From Prorocentrum cordatum (lineage: Eukaryota > Sar > Dinophyceae > Prorocentrales > Prorocentraceae): 64,000 nt of DNA. The stretch covers positions 211,753-275,752 of the forward strand of contig CAUYUJ010003014.1 in assembly GCA_963575745.1 (NCBI GenBank), written 5' to 3'. How positions within the stretch are numbered: position 1 is the first letter of the stretch; every line of letters starts with the position of its first letter. The notes under the pieces are model-generated. The model had not been told where the DNA came from, did no database searches, and saw only the letters and a program-made list of their open reading frames with translations. Of this stretch, positions 48,370 through 58,509 are shown in pieces. The position numbers and the translations under genes were made by a program.

Positions 48370-48466
48370 ACACAAATTTCCAACCCACCTGTTAATTTCC
48401 AGAAGAGGAAAAATTCCCAGTCAAATCTCAACAAAAAAACATTATTCCACTTTTTGGAAGAAGAGT
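48370..48466. repeat. Right end of insert 2
   Basis: Contains AAATTTCCAACCC, AATTTCCAGAAGAGGAAAAATTCC and the terminal TTCCACTTTTTGGAAGAAGAGT, which pairs in inverted order with the left end. Same TTTCC/GGAAA vocabulary as the left terminus. Confidence 0.7.
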
Positions 48467-51400
48467 GCCTCTGGGGAGGCCGGGACGGTTTGGGTCGCCG
48501 TCCGCGCTCGACTCTGGAAATGTTCTCCAGAGCAAGTGAGGCTGGCCAGCTCCGACGAGGAGCACGGCCTCCAGCTGGCCCAAGACCCCCGCTGGCAAGA
48601 GCAGCAAGCCAGGACTCGCAGAGTCTCGGCTGTCGACGTGCAGCGCGAAGGGGCCCCACCGGACGAGGCCTGGGATCAACCCCGTGGCAGGCAGCCCGAC
48701 ACGGGCCCGAGGATTTCTGGGGGTCCCCCGGTTCCTGGGGACGAGGAAGCCCCGGCCCCTCCGGCTCTGTCTCCTGGGACGGCGTCGGGCCCTGCGGGCC
48801 CCGGGACCCTCTCTCGACAGGGCCTTCGTGCCGGGTCCGAGGCCGGCGGGTCCTCGAGGGCAGGATCGGACGTGGCGCAAGCCGGCAGCGTCAGGCCCCG
48901 TCTCCCCTCCATCCCCGAGAGCGGCCCCACGGTCGAGGGGAGCACTCGGCCGTCTCGAGGCAGCTCCCAGGTCGACGGGGGCGACAGGGATCCTGACCCC
49001 TCCGAGATTCCCGATCCTTCTGCCACCTTTGCTCCTCTGTCCCCTGCTGCTGTCTCTCCTCCGTCTGTTTCCCCTGCTCCTCCCTCCAGCTCTCCTCTTC
49101 CTTCCTCCTTTCCACCGGCCGAGGAAGGTTCGTCCTCCCGGGGCCGGAGGGTCTTGCGGCAGCCGGAGGATCTCCCCTGGTGCATCCGCGCCAAGGCCGA
49201 GGCTGGCCGGGCAGCCAGCAGCCCGCCGGACATCAAGCGGGCTCGCCTCGACTCGGCGCCGCCCGAGTCGGCGGGGCCAGATCCTTCCTCCCCTTCGGTC
49301 CCTGGTGGTGTTGGTGGTCCTTCCGCTCCTCCTCACCTCACTCCTCCTCATCCTCCTCCCAGGACTGATCCAGGTGCTGGAGAGTCAGAGGGGCGACCAG
49401 GTTTGTCGACCAGATTCGAGCCGTCCCGGACCGTGGCCGAAAGAGTTCAGGACATCGAGGACCGACGAGCGAGGTCTCGTTCGCCGTCCCGAGGCGAGCT
49501 CGGGGAGTTTTGGGTTGCCCCGGAGAGCGGGGGTGTTCGGATCGTTCCGACGGAGCAGCCAGAGTGGACGGGAGCAGTGGAGTCTGACGGAGGCGCTTTC
49601 GCCGCGAGCCGAGGAGGCGAAGTGTTCCTGAACCGTCTGTCCCCAGCCGAGAGGGCCAAGTTCGCTGCCGCCGATAACAAAGAGTGGGAGGCCATGAAAG
49701 CCACGGGAGCCGTGGAGATCATTCCTCCGAAGCAAGCCCGGGTCATTCGCCAGCAGCACGGGGATCGCATCATCTCGAGCCGGATGGTCCGTCGGTGGAA
49801 ACCCCGCGAGGGGGCGTTTGCGGAACCGGACGCTAAGTCGCGGTGGTGCGCCCATGGTCACAAAGGCCCAGACTCTGGAGCCCTCGAGGTCTATGCCCCG
49901 ACCCCGCAGACTTCCTCCATTATGATGTTCATGCAAGTAGCCATGAACCTTAGTCTGTTGTGTGACGTGGCCGACGTCAAGAATGCGTTCTGTCAGTCCG
50001 ACAGGATGCAGAGAACCAAGGGGGAAATTTATGTCGAACCGTGTGATGGGGTCGAACTGGAGAGAGGTTCCCTAATTAGGCTGCTTGTCAACGTCTACGG
50101 GTTAGACGACGCCCCCATGGTCTGGGGGCGGACCGTGGTTAGGTACCTTGAGTCCCACGGCTTCGTTCGCTCCCTCCTCGAGCCGTGCTGGTGGATGCGC
50201 TACGACTCCAGGGGCCGGTTGCTCAATGCGATGTTGTTAGAGGTCGACGATTTTCTCATCGGGAGCTCCAGTCCCGAGTCCAGGCAGTGGCTTAGAGGGG
50301 TCCTGGAGGCCAGGTTCAAGTTTGGCAAGTACCGGGACCTCCAGGCTGGCGCTGTCGATTTCGCTGGACGGCGTATCGCGGTCTCCCAGGGCCGGGCTGT
50401 AATCGACCAGGAAAAGTACATCTTGGAAGAGGTCCGAGCACTGCCGATGGCCAAGGGGCGACTTTCACGAAAAGACACCCCGTTAGAACCTCATGAGTTT
50501 CGAGCCCTCCGATCTTTAGTATACAAGTTTAACTGGGTAGGCCGCGAGGCCCGCCCAGAAGCCGCAGGAGTGGCGACTATTCTCGCGAGCAAGCTGAAGC
50601 AGGCTACCACTGGAGATGCCATTATAGCCAACAAGTTGGCCCGTCACCTTCGAGCGTCGGCCTCCCGAGGCCTGACTATCTGGAAGCTGAACCCGGACCG
50701 AATGTCCTTCATCTCCTTTTCCGACGCCGGCGGCATCGGGTCCACCGAGGGGTTGTTAGACGATCGGGGCCTTCCTGTTGATCCGACGCAGGGGGCCTGG
50801 ATGGTCCTGGCGGCCGGCTGTTCCGTGCTAGAGAACAAAGCTGTGAAGGCATCAATCCTGGGCTGGCGTTCCTCCAAGCTCCGGCGCAAAGTTCCCTCCA
50901 CTTTAGCCGGAGAGACCCAGGCCCTCTCAGCGGCCGTGGCCGAGGTGGAATTTCTGCAAATATTGTATCGTGACGTCATGTTTCACGACGTCGACACTCC
51001 CGATTGCTATCGGGCCTCAGGGCCATTCACCACGGTCCTGCGGAGGGATTGCTCACTCGGCTCTCGTGAGAGACAGGTGCATGTCGTGGATGCCGAATCC
51101 ATTTACGACACTATGCAGAAGGAGGGGGTGGCCTGTGCACGCGATCGTCGCACAGCGATCGATCTGGCGATTATCTGTGAGTCTCTTGAACGTGCTCGTG
51201 GGCACGTGAGATGGGTGCCTCATGGCCGTATGCCAGTGGACGCCTTGACCAAAGAAGATGTAACTAAATGTAACGCGGCGTTATTCGATCTCATGTCTCA
51301 TGGACGTCTGATACTAGTTGACGAGGACACCGAAGTTGCACGGCGTCGAGAGACCCCCAGCCTCAAGAGCAGAAGTCAGACCGCCTCTCGAGACGAGCTC

Positions 51401-51535
51401 TCCCGGAACAACTTCCTGGCCTGGTTCGAGTTCCGGGGCCCTGGCGGTGATGGTGGTGGTGGTGGTGGTCCTCCTCCTCTCTCTCCTTCTCTCCCCATCC
51501 CACGTTCTCTCCCGTCGTTTCCGCTTTTCCAGTAG
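48467..51535 (+). CDS. Copia reverse transcriptase and RNase H
   Basis: Continues the polyprotein phase after insert 2: W-V-A-V-R-A-R-L-W-K-C-S-P-E-Q (end of the integrase-linked region), then a long Pro/Gly/Ser linker (about 48,570-49,480). RT begins near E-F-W-V-A-P-E-S: W-E-A-M-K, R-M-V-R-R-W-K, V-A-D-V-K-N-A-F (first catalytic Asp, 49,963-49,986), V-Y-G-L-D-D-A-P and E-V-D-D-F-L-I-G (the YVDD box, with Glu before VDD, about 50,242). RNase H shows S-F-S-D-A-G-G (50,719), A-G-E-T-Q-A-L (50,906) and V-V-D-A-E-S-I-Y-D (51,076). A Gly/Pro-rich tail ends TAG at 51,533-51,535. The frame is free of stops for over 1,000 codons. It copies element RNA into cDNA in particles. Confidence 0.93.
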   Translation, partial: ASGEAGTVWVAVRARLWKCSPEQVRLASSDEEHGLQLAQDPRWQEQQARTRRVSAVDVQREGAPPDEAWDQPRGRQPDTGPRISGGPPVPGDEEAPAPPALSPGTASGPAGPGTLSRQGLRAGSEAGGSSRAGSDVAQAGSVRPRLPSIPESGPTVEGSTRPSRGSSQVDGGDRDPDPSEIPDPSATFAPLSPAAVSPPSVSPAPPSSSPLPSSFPPAEEGSSSRGRRVLRQPEDLPWCIRAKAEAGRAASSPPDIKRARLDSAPPESAGPDPSSPSVPGGVGGPSAPPHLTPPHPPPRTDPGAGESEGRPGLSTRFEPSRTVAERVQDIEDRRARSRSPSRGELGEFWVAPESGGVRIVPTEQPEWTGAVESDGGAFAASRGGEVFLNRLSPAERAKFAAADNKEWEAMKATGAVEIIPPKQARVIRQQHGDRIISSRMVRRWKPREGAFAEPDAKSRWCAHGHKGPDSGALEVYAPTPQTSSIMMFMQVAMNLSLLCDVADVKNAFCQSDRMQRTKGEIYVEPCDGVELERGSLIRLLVNVYGLDDAPMVWGRTVVRYLESHGFVRSLLEPCWWMRYDSRGRLLNAMLLEVDDFLIGSSSPESRQWLRGVLEARFKFGKYRDLQAGAVDFAGRRIAVSQGRAVIDQEKYILEEVRALPMAKGRLSRKDTPLEPHEFRALRSLVYKFNWVGREARPEAAGVATILASKLKQATTGDAIIANKLARHLRASASRGLTIWKLNPDRMSFISFSDAGGIGSTEGLLDDRGLPVDPTQGAWMVLAAGCSVLENKAVKASILGWRSSKLRRKVPSTLAGETQALSAAVAEVEFLQILYRDVMFHDVDTPDCYRASGPFTTVLRRDCSLGSRERQVHVVDAESIYDTMQKEGVACARDRRTAIDLAIICESLERARGHVRWVPHGRMPVDALTKEDVTKCNAALFDLMSHGRLILVDEDTEVARRRETPSLKSRSQTASRDELSRNNFLAWFEFRGPGGDGGGGGGPPPLSPSLPIPRSLPSFPLFQ

Positions 51536-51662
51536 TACAGTAATCCATCCTTCTTCTCGTTTCTCCGCGACCTGGGTGAGGAGCCAGCTCTGCAGCCAGA
51601 GCGGGGCAGTCTCCCCAGGTTTTGCCAATCAAGGGTGCTAAACCTAGGAGAAGTTGGACGAG
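51536..51662 (+). other. Copia 3' untranslated segment before the 3' LTR
   Basis: 127 bases between the pol stop and the 3' LTR. No perfect polypurine tract abuts the LTR; the nearest purine run is AGGAGAAG at about 51,647-51,654. Confidence 0.6.
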
Positions 51663-51808
51663 TGTAACCGACTTCCAGATTTTGATCGATAGGTTTAGCG
51701 TTTGTAGTTCATTCTTGCAGACCTGTAAGGCAGGTCACATTAGTTTCGTGACACTGTTACCATTTTGGCTCAAGGCCTAAAACATTCATCCAATCCTTTG
51801 CTGCCACA
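51663..51808 (+). repeat. 3' LTR of the copia element
   Basis: 146 bases matching the 5' LTR at 145 positions, TGTAAC...CCACA, followed by the CTAT target duplication and the resumed minisatellite. Confidence 0.95.
51757..51774 (+). promoter_or_regulatory. Spliced-leader-like sequence in 3' LTR
   Basis: Same TTACCATTTTGGCTCAAG as in the 5' LTR, at the same LTR offset, showing it is a fixed part of the LTR and not a chance neighbour. Confidence 0.85.
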
Positions 51809-51812
51809 CTAT
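51809..51812 (+). repeat. Target-site duplication CTAT (right)
   Basis: CTAT directly after the 3' LTR, matching 10,504-10,507, and continuing as CTATGCGCTGCAGG like the uninterrupted minisatellite units. Confidence 0.7.
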
Positions 51813-52360
51813 GCGCTGCAGGCTCCCAGGGCGTGGCAGGCGTGGCATTTCCTCGACACCAGAGGGGGTGCGCTGGGGATGGGGGCCCTATGCGCTGCAG
51901 GCTCCCAGGGCGTGGCAGGCGTAGCATTCCTTCGACGCCACAAGGGGCGCGCTGGGGGTGGGGGTCCTATGCGTTGCAGGCCCCCAGGGCGTGGCAGGCG
52001 TGGCATTTCCTGGGCGCCACAGGGGGTGCGCTGGGGGTGGGGGCCCTATGCGTTGCAGGCTCCCAGGGCGGGGCAGGCGGGCCATTTCCTCGACGCCACA
52101 GGGGGTGCGCTGGGGGTGGGGGCCCTATGCGCTGCAGGCTCCCAGGGCGTGGCAGGCGTGGTATTCCTCGACGCAGGGGGGGCGCTGGGGGTGGGGGTCC
52201 TATGCGCTGCAGGCTCCCAGGGCGCGGCATGCGGGGCATTTCCTCGCCGCCACAGGGGGGCGCTGGGGGTGGGGGGCCTGTGCGCTGCAGGCTCCCAGGG
52301 CGTGGCAGGCGTGGCATTTCCTCGACGCCACAGGGGGTGCGCTGGGGATGGGAACTTGTG
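51813..52360 (+). repeat. 75-base minisatellite, right part
   Basis: About seven tandem units GCGCTGCAGGCTCCCAGGGC ... GGCAGGCGTGGCATTTCCTC ... GGGGGTGCGCTGGGGGTGGG CCCTAT. Related to but distinct in the first third from the units left of the retrotransposon (CTGCAGGCTCCCAG versus TTTCGGGCTCGCAA). The open frames across it are repeat artefacts. Confidence 0.9.
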
Positions 52361-52372
52361 TCTTGTCAAGAT

Positions 52373-52393
52373 CTGTAAACACCTTGGCTCAAG
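52373..52393 (+). other. Weak spliced-leader-like sequence beside the minisatellite
   Basis: CCTTGGCTCAAG preceded by CTGTAAACA matches the dinoflagellate leader at 16 of 21 positions by hand comparison. This is much weaker than the LTR copies and could be chance. Confidence 0.25.
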
Positions 52394-52399
52394 CCGGCT

Positions 52400-54480
52400 C
52401 GGCGCGCCTGCGCTGTCACGCAGGCGCGTTCCTGTAGTCCTACTTCAGAGCACCGCCCGACCTGCGCGGCAGCCGTGCTCCCCAAAATCGCCGTGGATGC
52501 GCTGCCACCTCCATGTTTGGCGATGAAGACTGCAATGGTTCAGATGGGCGGCGAGGGTCTGCGAACACACGCGACTTAAACTAGGTATGTGGGGTTCCTC
52601 GGTAGCGTAATTTTGGTTGCTTGGCGATCTTTTTGGAGCCCTCCTAGGGCGTCTTGGGGGTAATTCTTTAGCTTGGGCCAACCTGGGGGCCATCGTGCGC
52701 CATCTTGTTCGTCTTGGAGGCTGGCGTCGTGCATTTTTTGGCGGGAAGCCAACGGGATGTTGGTTTTCCGTTTGAGCGGCGAGCGCAAGCAGCCCGCATA
52801 ATGCGCAATTTCCCAAGGTTGCCCTCGCATCCTTCCCCTTCGGCCCGTCCTTGCCGTTTTCGCTGGCCGCGCCCCGCTCACTCGACATGGCCTTCCAAGG
52901 CCCTGGCGCCCTTGCCGCGTATCCTTATCATACGGGTTGGCTGTAGGGCCGGAGGCCAATTGAATTCTTAACAAAGCTTAAACTCATTCAACCAATTGGC
53001 ACGCCAAGTACCCCTGCGACAAATGAGAAGGAGGTGGAGGAGGAGGAGGAGGAGGAGGAGGAGGAGGAGGAGAAGGGCACGGTTTCTTGGGAGTATCTGA
53101 GGACACTTTTGGGCCTTCAGGGGAGCTTGGGGGGGGGGCCTCTTGGAGGGCTCTTGGGGGCCTCCTTCGGCCTCTTGGGGTCCTCCTGGTGCTTCTTAGG
53201 GGCCTCTGTGGCTGGCTCCTGGCGTTCCTGCCCCGTCTGACGCCGTCGGAAGCCGTCTTGGGGACCTCTTGGCCGTCTGGGGGCGCTTGAAGGCAGTCTT
53301 GGAGGCCACTTTGGGCGTCCTGCAGGCCTCGTGGGCCGTTTGGGGCCGGTATTGGGGGCGCCTTGCGCCATCCTGGAGCCCTCTGGGAGGCTTTCTGGGA
53401 GCTCTGGGGGCGATCTTGGGGGTGGGGGGCTCCTGGGCCGTCTCGGGCCGTCCGAAAAGACGCAACTGTTCAAATCCGCCAAACACCGAAATCTAAATAA
53501 GGTGTTTGGCGTTCCTGGAGGACCTCCTGGAGGCCTCTTGGGCCGTCTCGGAGGCCTCGGGGGGGCCCCTTAGGCCGTGTTGGGCCATCTTGAGGCCATC
53601 TTGGGCCGTCGTGGGTGCATGTCGGGCCGTCTTGGGCACATGTTGGTACCATATTGGGCTCTCTCGGGGCCATCTTGGCCGTCTTGCAGGTCTCCCGGAG
53701 GCGTCTGCGTGGAGACGGCGCGGGGAAGTTCCGGCCTTTCCAGGTGGCTGGCCCGATCGGCCGAGGCCCTGTGGGAACATCTGAAGAGAACCAGAGCAAC
53801 CCAACGTTTGGTTTGCCGCGCGCCCATATGGCAAGGCACAGGGGGCGTCTCGGGGGCGGCCAAGAGGGGGGTGATGACCAGGAGGAGGTGGAGATACCAT
53901 GGCGGGGGCCATGGTATTTCCGTAGATTATATGGCGCCTCGTCCTATTTCATTGCGTCCCCGCCCCCCCTCCTGGGACGCGCACGTGACGCCGGCCGTGA
54001 TTTGCGCGCCCCCCCCCCCCGTTTTGGGCGCCCACCTTTTGGCCGCCCCCGAGTTTAGTTTGCCGCGCGCCTGTATGGCCGGCCATAGGTTGCGGCGAAT
54101 CGAAAACGCTTGCGGCGAATCACCGCCGACCCCCGCATTTTTAGGATTCGCCCGTGTGGCCAAACCGCCCCAGCCATTGTGGAAGCCCTTCGGGGAACGT
54201 GGCGGAGAAAGAGGAGGTTGAGGAGAGGGAGGGATGACGAGGATGAGGAGGAGACGATGAGGAAACCTCTTCGGAGTTTCTTGGGCCACTCTTGGGGTCT
54301 CCTGGGGGCTTTCTGGTGGCCTCTTGGAGGCCTCTTGGGGCCTTTCGGGGCTTCTTGGGGACTTCTTTGACCGTCTCAGGGCGCTTGATGCACCTGGGGG
54401 CTCCGCGCCTCCGTGCCAAAGCGGGATAGCTCTGTTTCCCGAGCCAGTCTGCTGTGTTTTCGTGAGCTCCAGTCGGGGCA
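52400..54480. other. Repeat-rich DNA between minisatellite and LINE
   Basis: No gene recognised. Contains (GAG)n at about 53,028-53,073, CTTGGGGGCC-type repeat at 53,090-53,700 and 54,280-54,370, and a short palindrome around ATACCATGGC/GCCATGGTAT (53,894-53,917). A GTTGCGGCGAATC / CTTGCGGCGAATC pair lies near 54,088-54,121. Composition matches the left flank of the retrotransposon. Confidence 0.6.
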
Positions 54481-54953
54481 CATTTTGCGAACTCCTGTCG
54501 GAGCGGATAGTCAAGTATGGCAAGCAGGGCTTCTCGACGCGCGTGCAGTGTAGCAGCTGGGCGTGGAATTGGAGGCTCAAGAAGCAGAAAGGGGCGCGCG
54601 CGGTCTGCAACAGACCTCAGCCTGGATGGAGCACTACCTCGAGCGGCGCGCGGTGGGCGCCGCGGTCCTCGGGCGGTGGGCGGCAGGAGCAGCGCCTGCC
54701 TCAGCCGTCGCTCGCCAGCCTCGGGGACTACCTGTCGAAGGCTCTCGCGGGCGCAGGGCTTGCCGGGCCCCCCGGCGCAACGCGCCTGGCGGCGGAGTTC
54801 AGCGCCCTGGCGCCCCAGAAGCTGGCGGCGGCTCCCGCGCAGCCCAAGCCCCCGCGCGCGCTGTTCAAATAAGCTACGGCAGATTGCTCGCGCAAGCAGG
54901 GGGCACTGGAGAGGGCTGCCAAGTCGCCGGGGCAGGCGCGCCTCCAGCTCGAG

Positions 54954-55331
54954 ATGGCCCAGTCCAAGTTCGACGAGGCCGCCGACGCGGTCATGGCAGC
55001 CGAACTGCATCGCCGGGAGGTGCAGGAGGCTGCAGGAGGCAGCCGAACTGCATCGACGAGCTCGAGGAGAGCGACAAGCAGGCGCTCGAGCAGTTCCAGA
55101 AGCAGCCAGGTCGTCACGCAGCAGGCGGAGGCCAAGCAGAAGGAGTTCCAGGCCCTGCTGGAGCGCGCGCGGTCGGCGCACCAGGCGGCGGCCAAGCGGC
55201 GCAAGCGCGACCCCGACGGCGAGGCCGTCGAAGGCGGAGCGGGCGGCGCGGCTGCGGCCTCTGGTGCCTCCGCGGCGCCCGCTGCCGCCGCTGGGCCCAG
55301 CAAGTCGAAGATCGTTGTGCAGGAGAGCGAC
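54954..55331 (+). pseudogene. LINE unit 1 coiled-coil region
   Basis: M-A-Q-S-K-F-D-E-A-A-D-A-V-M-A-A-E-L-H-R, then Q-K-E-F-Q-A-L-L-E-R-A-R and an Ala/Gly-rich linker ending S-K-I-V-V-Q-E-S-D. Stop TAG at 55,332 replaces a Gln codon of unit 2. Likely the RNA-binding or multimerising ORF1-like part. Decayed. Confidence 0.65.
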
Positions 55332-55524
55332 TAGAAGGCCATGCTCGAGCGCATCAAGGCCAGCGCCCAGGCGCAGGCCTGCGAGGCCGCTGCTTGCAAG
55401 GCCGCCGGTGCTGGCAACGGCGGCCATGCGGGCCCTGGCAAGGGCCTCGCTGCTGCTGGCGCTGGCACAGGCCGCGTTTGGCACGGCGGCGTGCCCGCCC
55501 TGCAGGTGCGAGTCTGCAGGAGTA

Positions 55525-55968
55525 CCTCTTCACGAGTCTGAGGGCGATTCGTTTTTGGATATTTTCTTCGGCAACATCACGGAGAGGGGCCCGCAGGCCG
55601 CGCGTTTCTTGGCCCGGGGGCAGGAGCGCCGCATCGCGGCCCTAGTTGAGACACACAAGGGAGATATTGACATGCCAGATATATGTCAGTCGATTGATAA
55701 GGACTGCTGGCGTCTGGCCTACACGGCCGTTCGCCCATCGGGCAAGTCGGGGAGTGGCTTGTCGGGCGGCGAGTGGATCTTCGCGGAGAAGCACGCGGCA
55801 ACGTCGTGCTTTGAGAGTGCTCGGCAGTCTGCGCGTTCTGCTGGGCGGCTGGGCCCCTGCCGCGGCATCGCGCCGACGGCGATCCACGCCGAGGGCGGCA
55901 ACTTGGCCCTGATTGCCGCCGACCTCCAGCCAGGCCTCGGCGTGAAGGGCTGGAACAACGACGTCTAG
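55525..55968 (+). pseudogene. LINE unit 1 endonuclease-like domain
   Basis: S-E-G-D-S-F-L-D-I-F-F-G-N-I-T (the N-terminal Asn/strand of an EEP nuclease), then A-A-L-V-E-T-H-K-G (catalytic Glu position), G-G-E-W-I-F-A and G-G-N-L-A-L-I-A-A. Stops at 55,966 before the DWN motif that unit 2 keeps. EEP nucleases nick target DNA for reverse transcription. Confidence 0.65.
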
Positions 55969-56699
55969 GTTGCTTTGGGGGCTTTCACGCGGGCGCTTGC
56001 AGATCCGCGGCTGGCCACGGCGGACTGGAACATCGAGCCCGCGGCCTTGCGCGACACAGGGTGGCCCCCAAAGCTCGGTTCCGTTGTGGTGGCGCTTAGC
56101 TGCCGTGCGACGTGCGACTAGGGGCCTGGCCGCATGCATGACCATGGTCTCGCGAGCATTGGATACCCAGAGTGAGAGTTCAGGCTTGAATTTCGTGTCC
56201 CATGGAAGACGCGCTGTGGAGTTATCGCACTCAGCGATGGAATCAGCGCCTCGCGGTGCCCAAGCCTCTTCCTGTGCGTGAACGGCCTGTTGCGGCGGCA
56301 GGTCCTGGGAGGAAGCGGCCCAAGAAGTGTGAGGCAGTGGCGGCGGCGCTTGCAGGCGCTGCCAATCGATTTGCAGGAGGGCTTCGATGAGCTGGCGCCG
56401 CCTGCTTTGCCGCCTGCGCCGTCTGTGTCTTCCGCCATCCCCGAGGCAGCCGCAGGGATCTCGTGGGGGGGGTTGCAGCATTTGATCGGCAACGACACTT
56501 TGCATGTGGATGGCAACCTACAGCGCGCGCCCAGTTGGATGAGTCGCGCGGCGCCTGGACCTCTACGCCGGGGCGCGCGACCTTGATTTACGAGCAGGGG
56601 GGGGGGGGCAGCGCCTGGAGGCAGTTCTGGTCGAGCTCGCGGCCCAGGGTGCTGCTGGGCCAAGGTCACTTCTTCTCCAGGGCGCGCGCATTTGAAGAC

Positions 56700-58500
56700 C
56701 GAGCAAGCTGAATGGCGGGGCGTAGTCAGTACACTACTGTTACGGCATGCGGCCCTGCGCGCGAGCGGGGCTGGCCACGACCAGGCCGCTTATTGCGCGC
56801 GCGATGTTCAGACCAGGATTGCACCGTCACCTGCCGATGGGACGGTGGAGTATTTCGGCGCGAAGTCCACAGCAGAGGAGGTCGAGCTGTGGAAAGCGAT
56901 GGCTGCTGATTTGGATCGGGCTCCAGTGGGCCAGCTCCCCTCCCTGGTGGACACTGCGCGGAAGTGGGCGGGCTTATCGTCGTCGCGGGCATTGCTTGCT
57001 TCGCGCGCTTCCTTCATGAAGTGGGTGAAGGGGCCCTGGTCGTCGAAGCCTGGAGCTGCGCGTCAAGCAGGCCCCTCCTGTGGAGTGGGAGGGCCTCGAT
57101 TCTACTGGTGCGATCACGGCGGGCAAGCAGATGTTTCTTCAGGCGGCTGCTTCTGAATGAAATGCAATTCGGGGCGGCCCAGTGGACAAGCCTGCAGACA
57201 TTTTTACATAAAGGGCCAGCGTTTGGCAGCAACTCGGGAGCCCCCCCCCCCATTTCATTATCCTGGACGTCGGCGCTGCGTTCCCCGTGCTGCCCGCGAA
57301 GAAGGCGACGGGTGCGGCTGCGCTCAACCCCGTAGATATTCAACGCCAGCCGTTAGTGGCGAGGCAGAGCTTAGATGGTATATTGAATAGTATCGAGCAG
57401 GCTGGCTCCTGGCCGTCGCCCCTCAGCTCGGCGCTCGGCGCTGCGATTCTTGCCGGGGGCAACAGAGTTTTGGGTTTGGTCCCGACGCAGCGCGTCATGT
57501 GGTCCAAGGTGCGTGCGAAGTGCTCATGCGAATGGCATGCCTTCCCACTTGCTTTCTGGGGTGCTGCCACTGCTGGATTGTCAGCGCTACGCGCTGCACT
57601 TTTCAGAGCTGTGATGGATGAAGGCGCCGGCGCCCTTTCCTTCGAGCAAGCGGCTCTGTTCCTGGATCTCACCAAGTTGTATGACTCGGTGTCTTTTGCG
57701 TTGCTCTCGCAGGCTCGCTTGAATATCCGTTTTCCTGCAATCATCATGTTAGGAAGTTTGACTCTATTCTTCGCCCAGGCTCCTGAAGAAAGGCCAGGTG
57801 ATTTCGGGTGCCTTGGTTGTCTCACGTTGTGTGGTAGCTGGGTCTGGACATGGAGTCCCACTGGCCAAAGTTATGCTTCGTCATTTATTGGGGGAGGTTC
57901 ATCGCGCTTGTCCTCCGATTGGTCTGTGGAGTTAGATGGATGATATCGTCGGTCGCGCAGAGGGCAAGAAACAGCGCGTGATTGATGCCTTGGGCGCCGG
58001 TGCCGATGCCGTGGCCGCTTGGCCCAAGAAGCTCAGACTGAAGATTTCTGCCCAAACGAAGTTGGTTGCCAGTTCTGACGAGATTGGTATGGAGTTACAG
58101 AGACGTCTGGTTGGCATAGGTATTCCTGTGCAGCTCGCGCGCTCCGCCGTTGACTCGGTCTCTGATGCGGCTGCGGGGCGACGGGGGACTGCGCCGACAA
58201 TGATGAAGCGTCGCGCACAGGCCCGACGGAAGCAACGCACGGCCATGCGATTGCGGCAGCTTCCCCAGACCAGGTTCATCACCAAGAAGCTCTACAGCAC
58301 TAGTGTGCTACCTGCAGCTGTTTCGGCCATCAGATTATGGGGGCCCCATCCTTCTGCATTGTTGGCTTTGAGGCGTGATGCTGCAGCTCGCGCTGCTGGC
58401 GCCAAGCGTGGCAGGTGTCTGAATTATGCATTGCAAGCTGTGTTTGGAGTCTCCAGTCCTGGTGTTGACTTGAGGAAGCAAATGGTAAAGGAGTGGATCG
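56700..58500 (+). pseudogene. LINE unit 1 reverse transcriptase remnant
   Basis: Pieces in shifting frames. First come the pre-RT helix W-K-A-M-A-A-D-L-D-R-A-P and K-K-A-T-G-A-A-A-L-N-P-V-D-I (finger motif). F-L-D-L-T-K-L-Y-D-S-V-S (motif A, about 57,660) follows, then, in another frame, G-S-G-H-G-V-P-L-A-K (motif B) and M-D-D-I-V (motif C, 57,936). Last is the thumb and C-terminal part from 57,936 with T-R-F-I-T-K-K-L-Y and L-W-G-P-H-P. At least three frame changes. It runs directly into unit 2. Confidence 0.72.
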
Positions 58501-58509
58501 CGCCGGCGG

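Larger units (their letters stand above)
34596..48466 (+). mobile_element. Giant DNA transposon, insert 2 (13.9 kb), four-gene cargo
   Basis: Interrupts the polyprotein between integrase and RT. The left flank is CCCAGAGGC (to 34,595) and the right flank GCCTCTGGGG (from 48,467); joining them restores a palindromic CCAGAGGCCTCTGG and an open frame reading P-E-A-S-G-E. Ends pair as imperfect inverted repeats (13 of 20 bases, core TTCCAAA). Plus-strand cargo: accessory A (37,138-38,478), accessory B (about 39,333-40,886), transposase (42,650-44,887), C5 methyltransferase (45,219-46,995). This is the gene set and order of insert 1, but end sequences differ, so it is a related family and not a copy. 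Confidence 0.85.
54824..58503 (+). repeat. LINE tandem unit 1
   Basis: Starts at GGCGGCGGCTCCCGCGC and runs to the end of the RT tail (K-Q-M-V-K-E-W-I-A), where the same start sequence recurs. Relative to unit 2 it lacks about 65 bases near 55,040 (58,708-58,772 in unit 2). It carries extra stops, including TAG at 55,332 where unit 2 has CAG and TAG at 55,966 where unit 2 has TTG. Confidence 0.85.

Noticed and set aside
48428-49351. Minus-strand 307-residue frame opposite the RT linker
   Set aside because: Arg/Gly-rich antisense of the Pro/Ser-rich copia linker; the plus frame is continuous with RT.
51765-52526. Gly/Ala-rich proteins across the right minisatellite
   Set aside because: Period of about 75 bases keeps several frames open on both strands; no start context or family.
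52445-52888. 147-residue minus-strand frame
   Set aside because: Arg/Pro-rich antisense of GC-rich repeat DNA; no conserved landmark seen.
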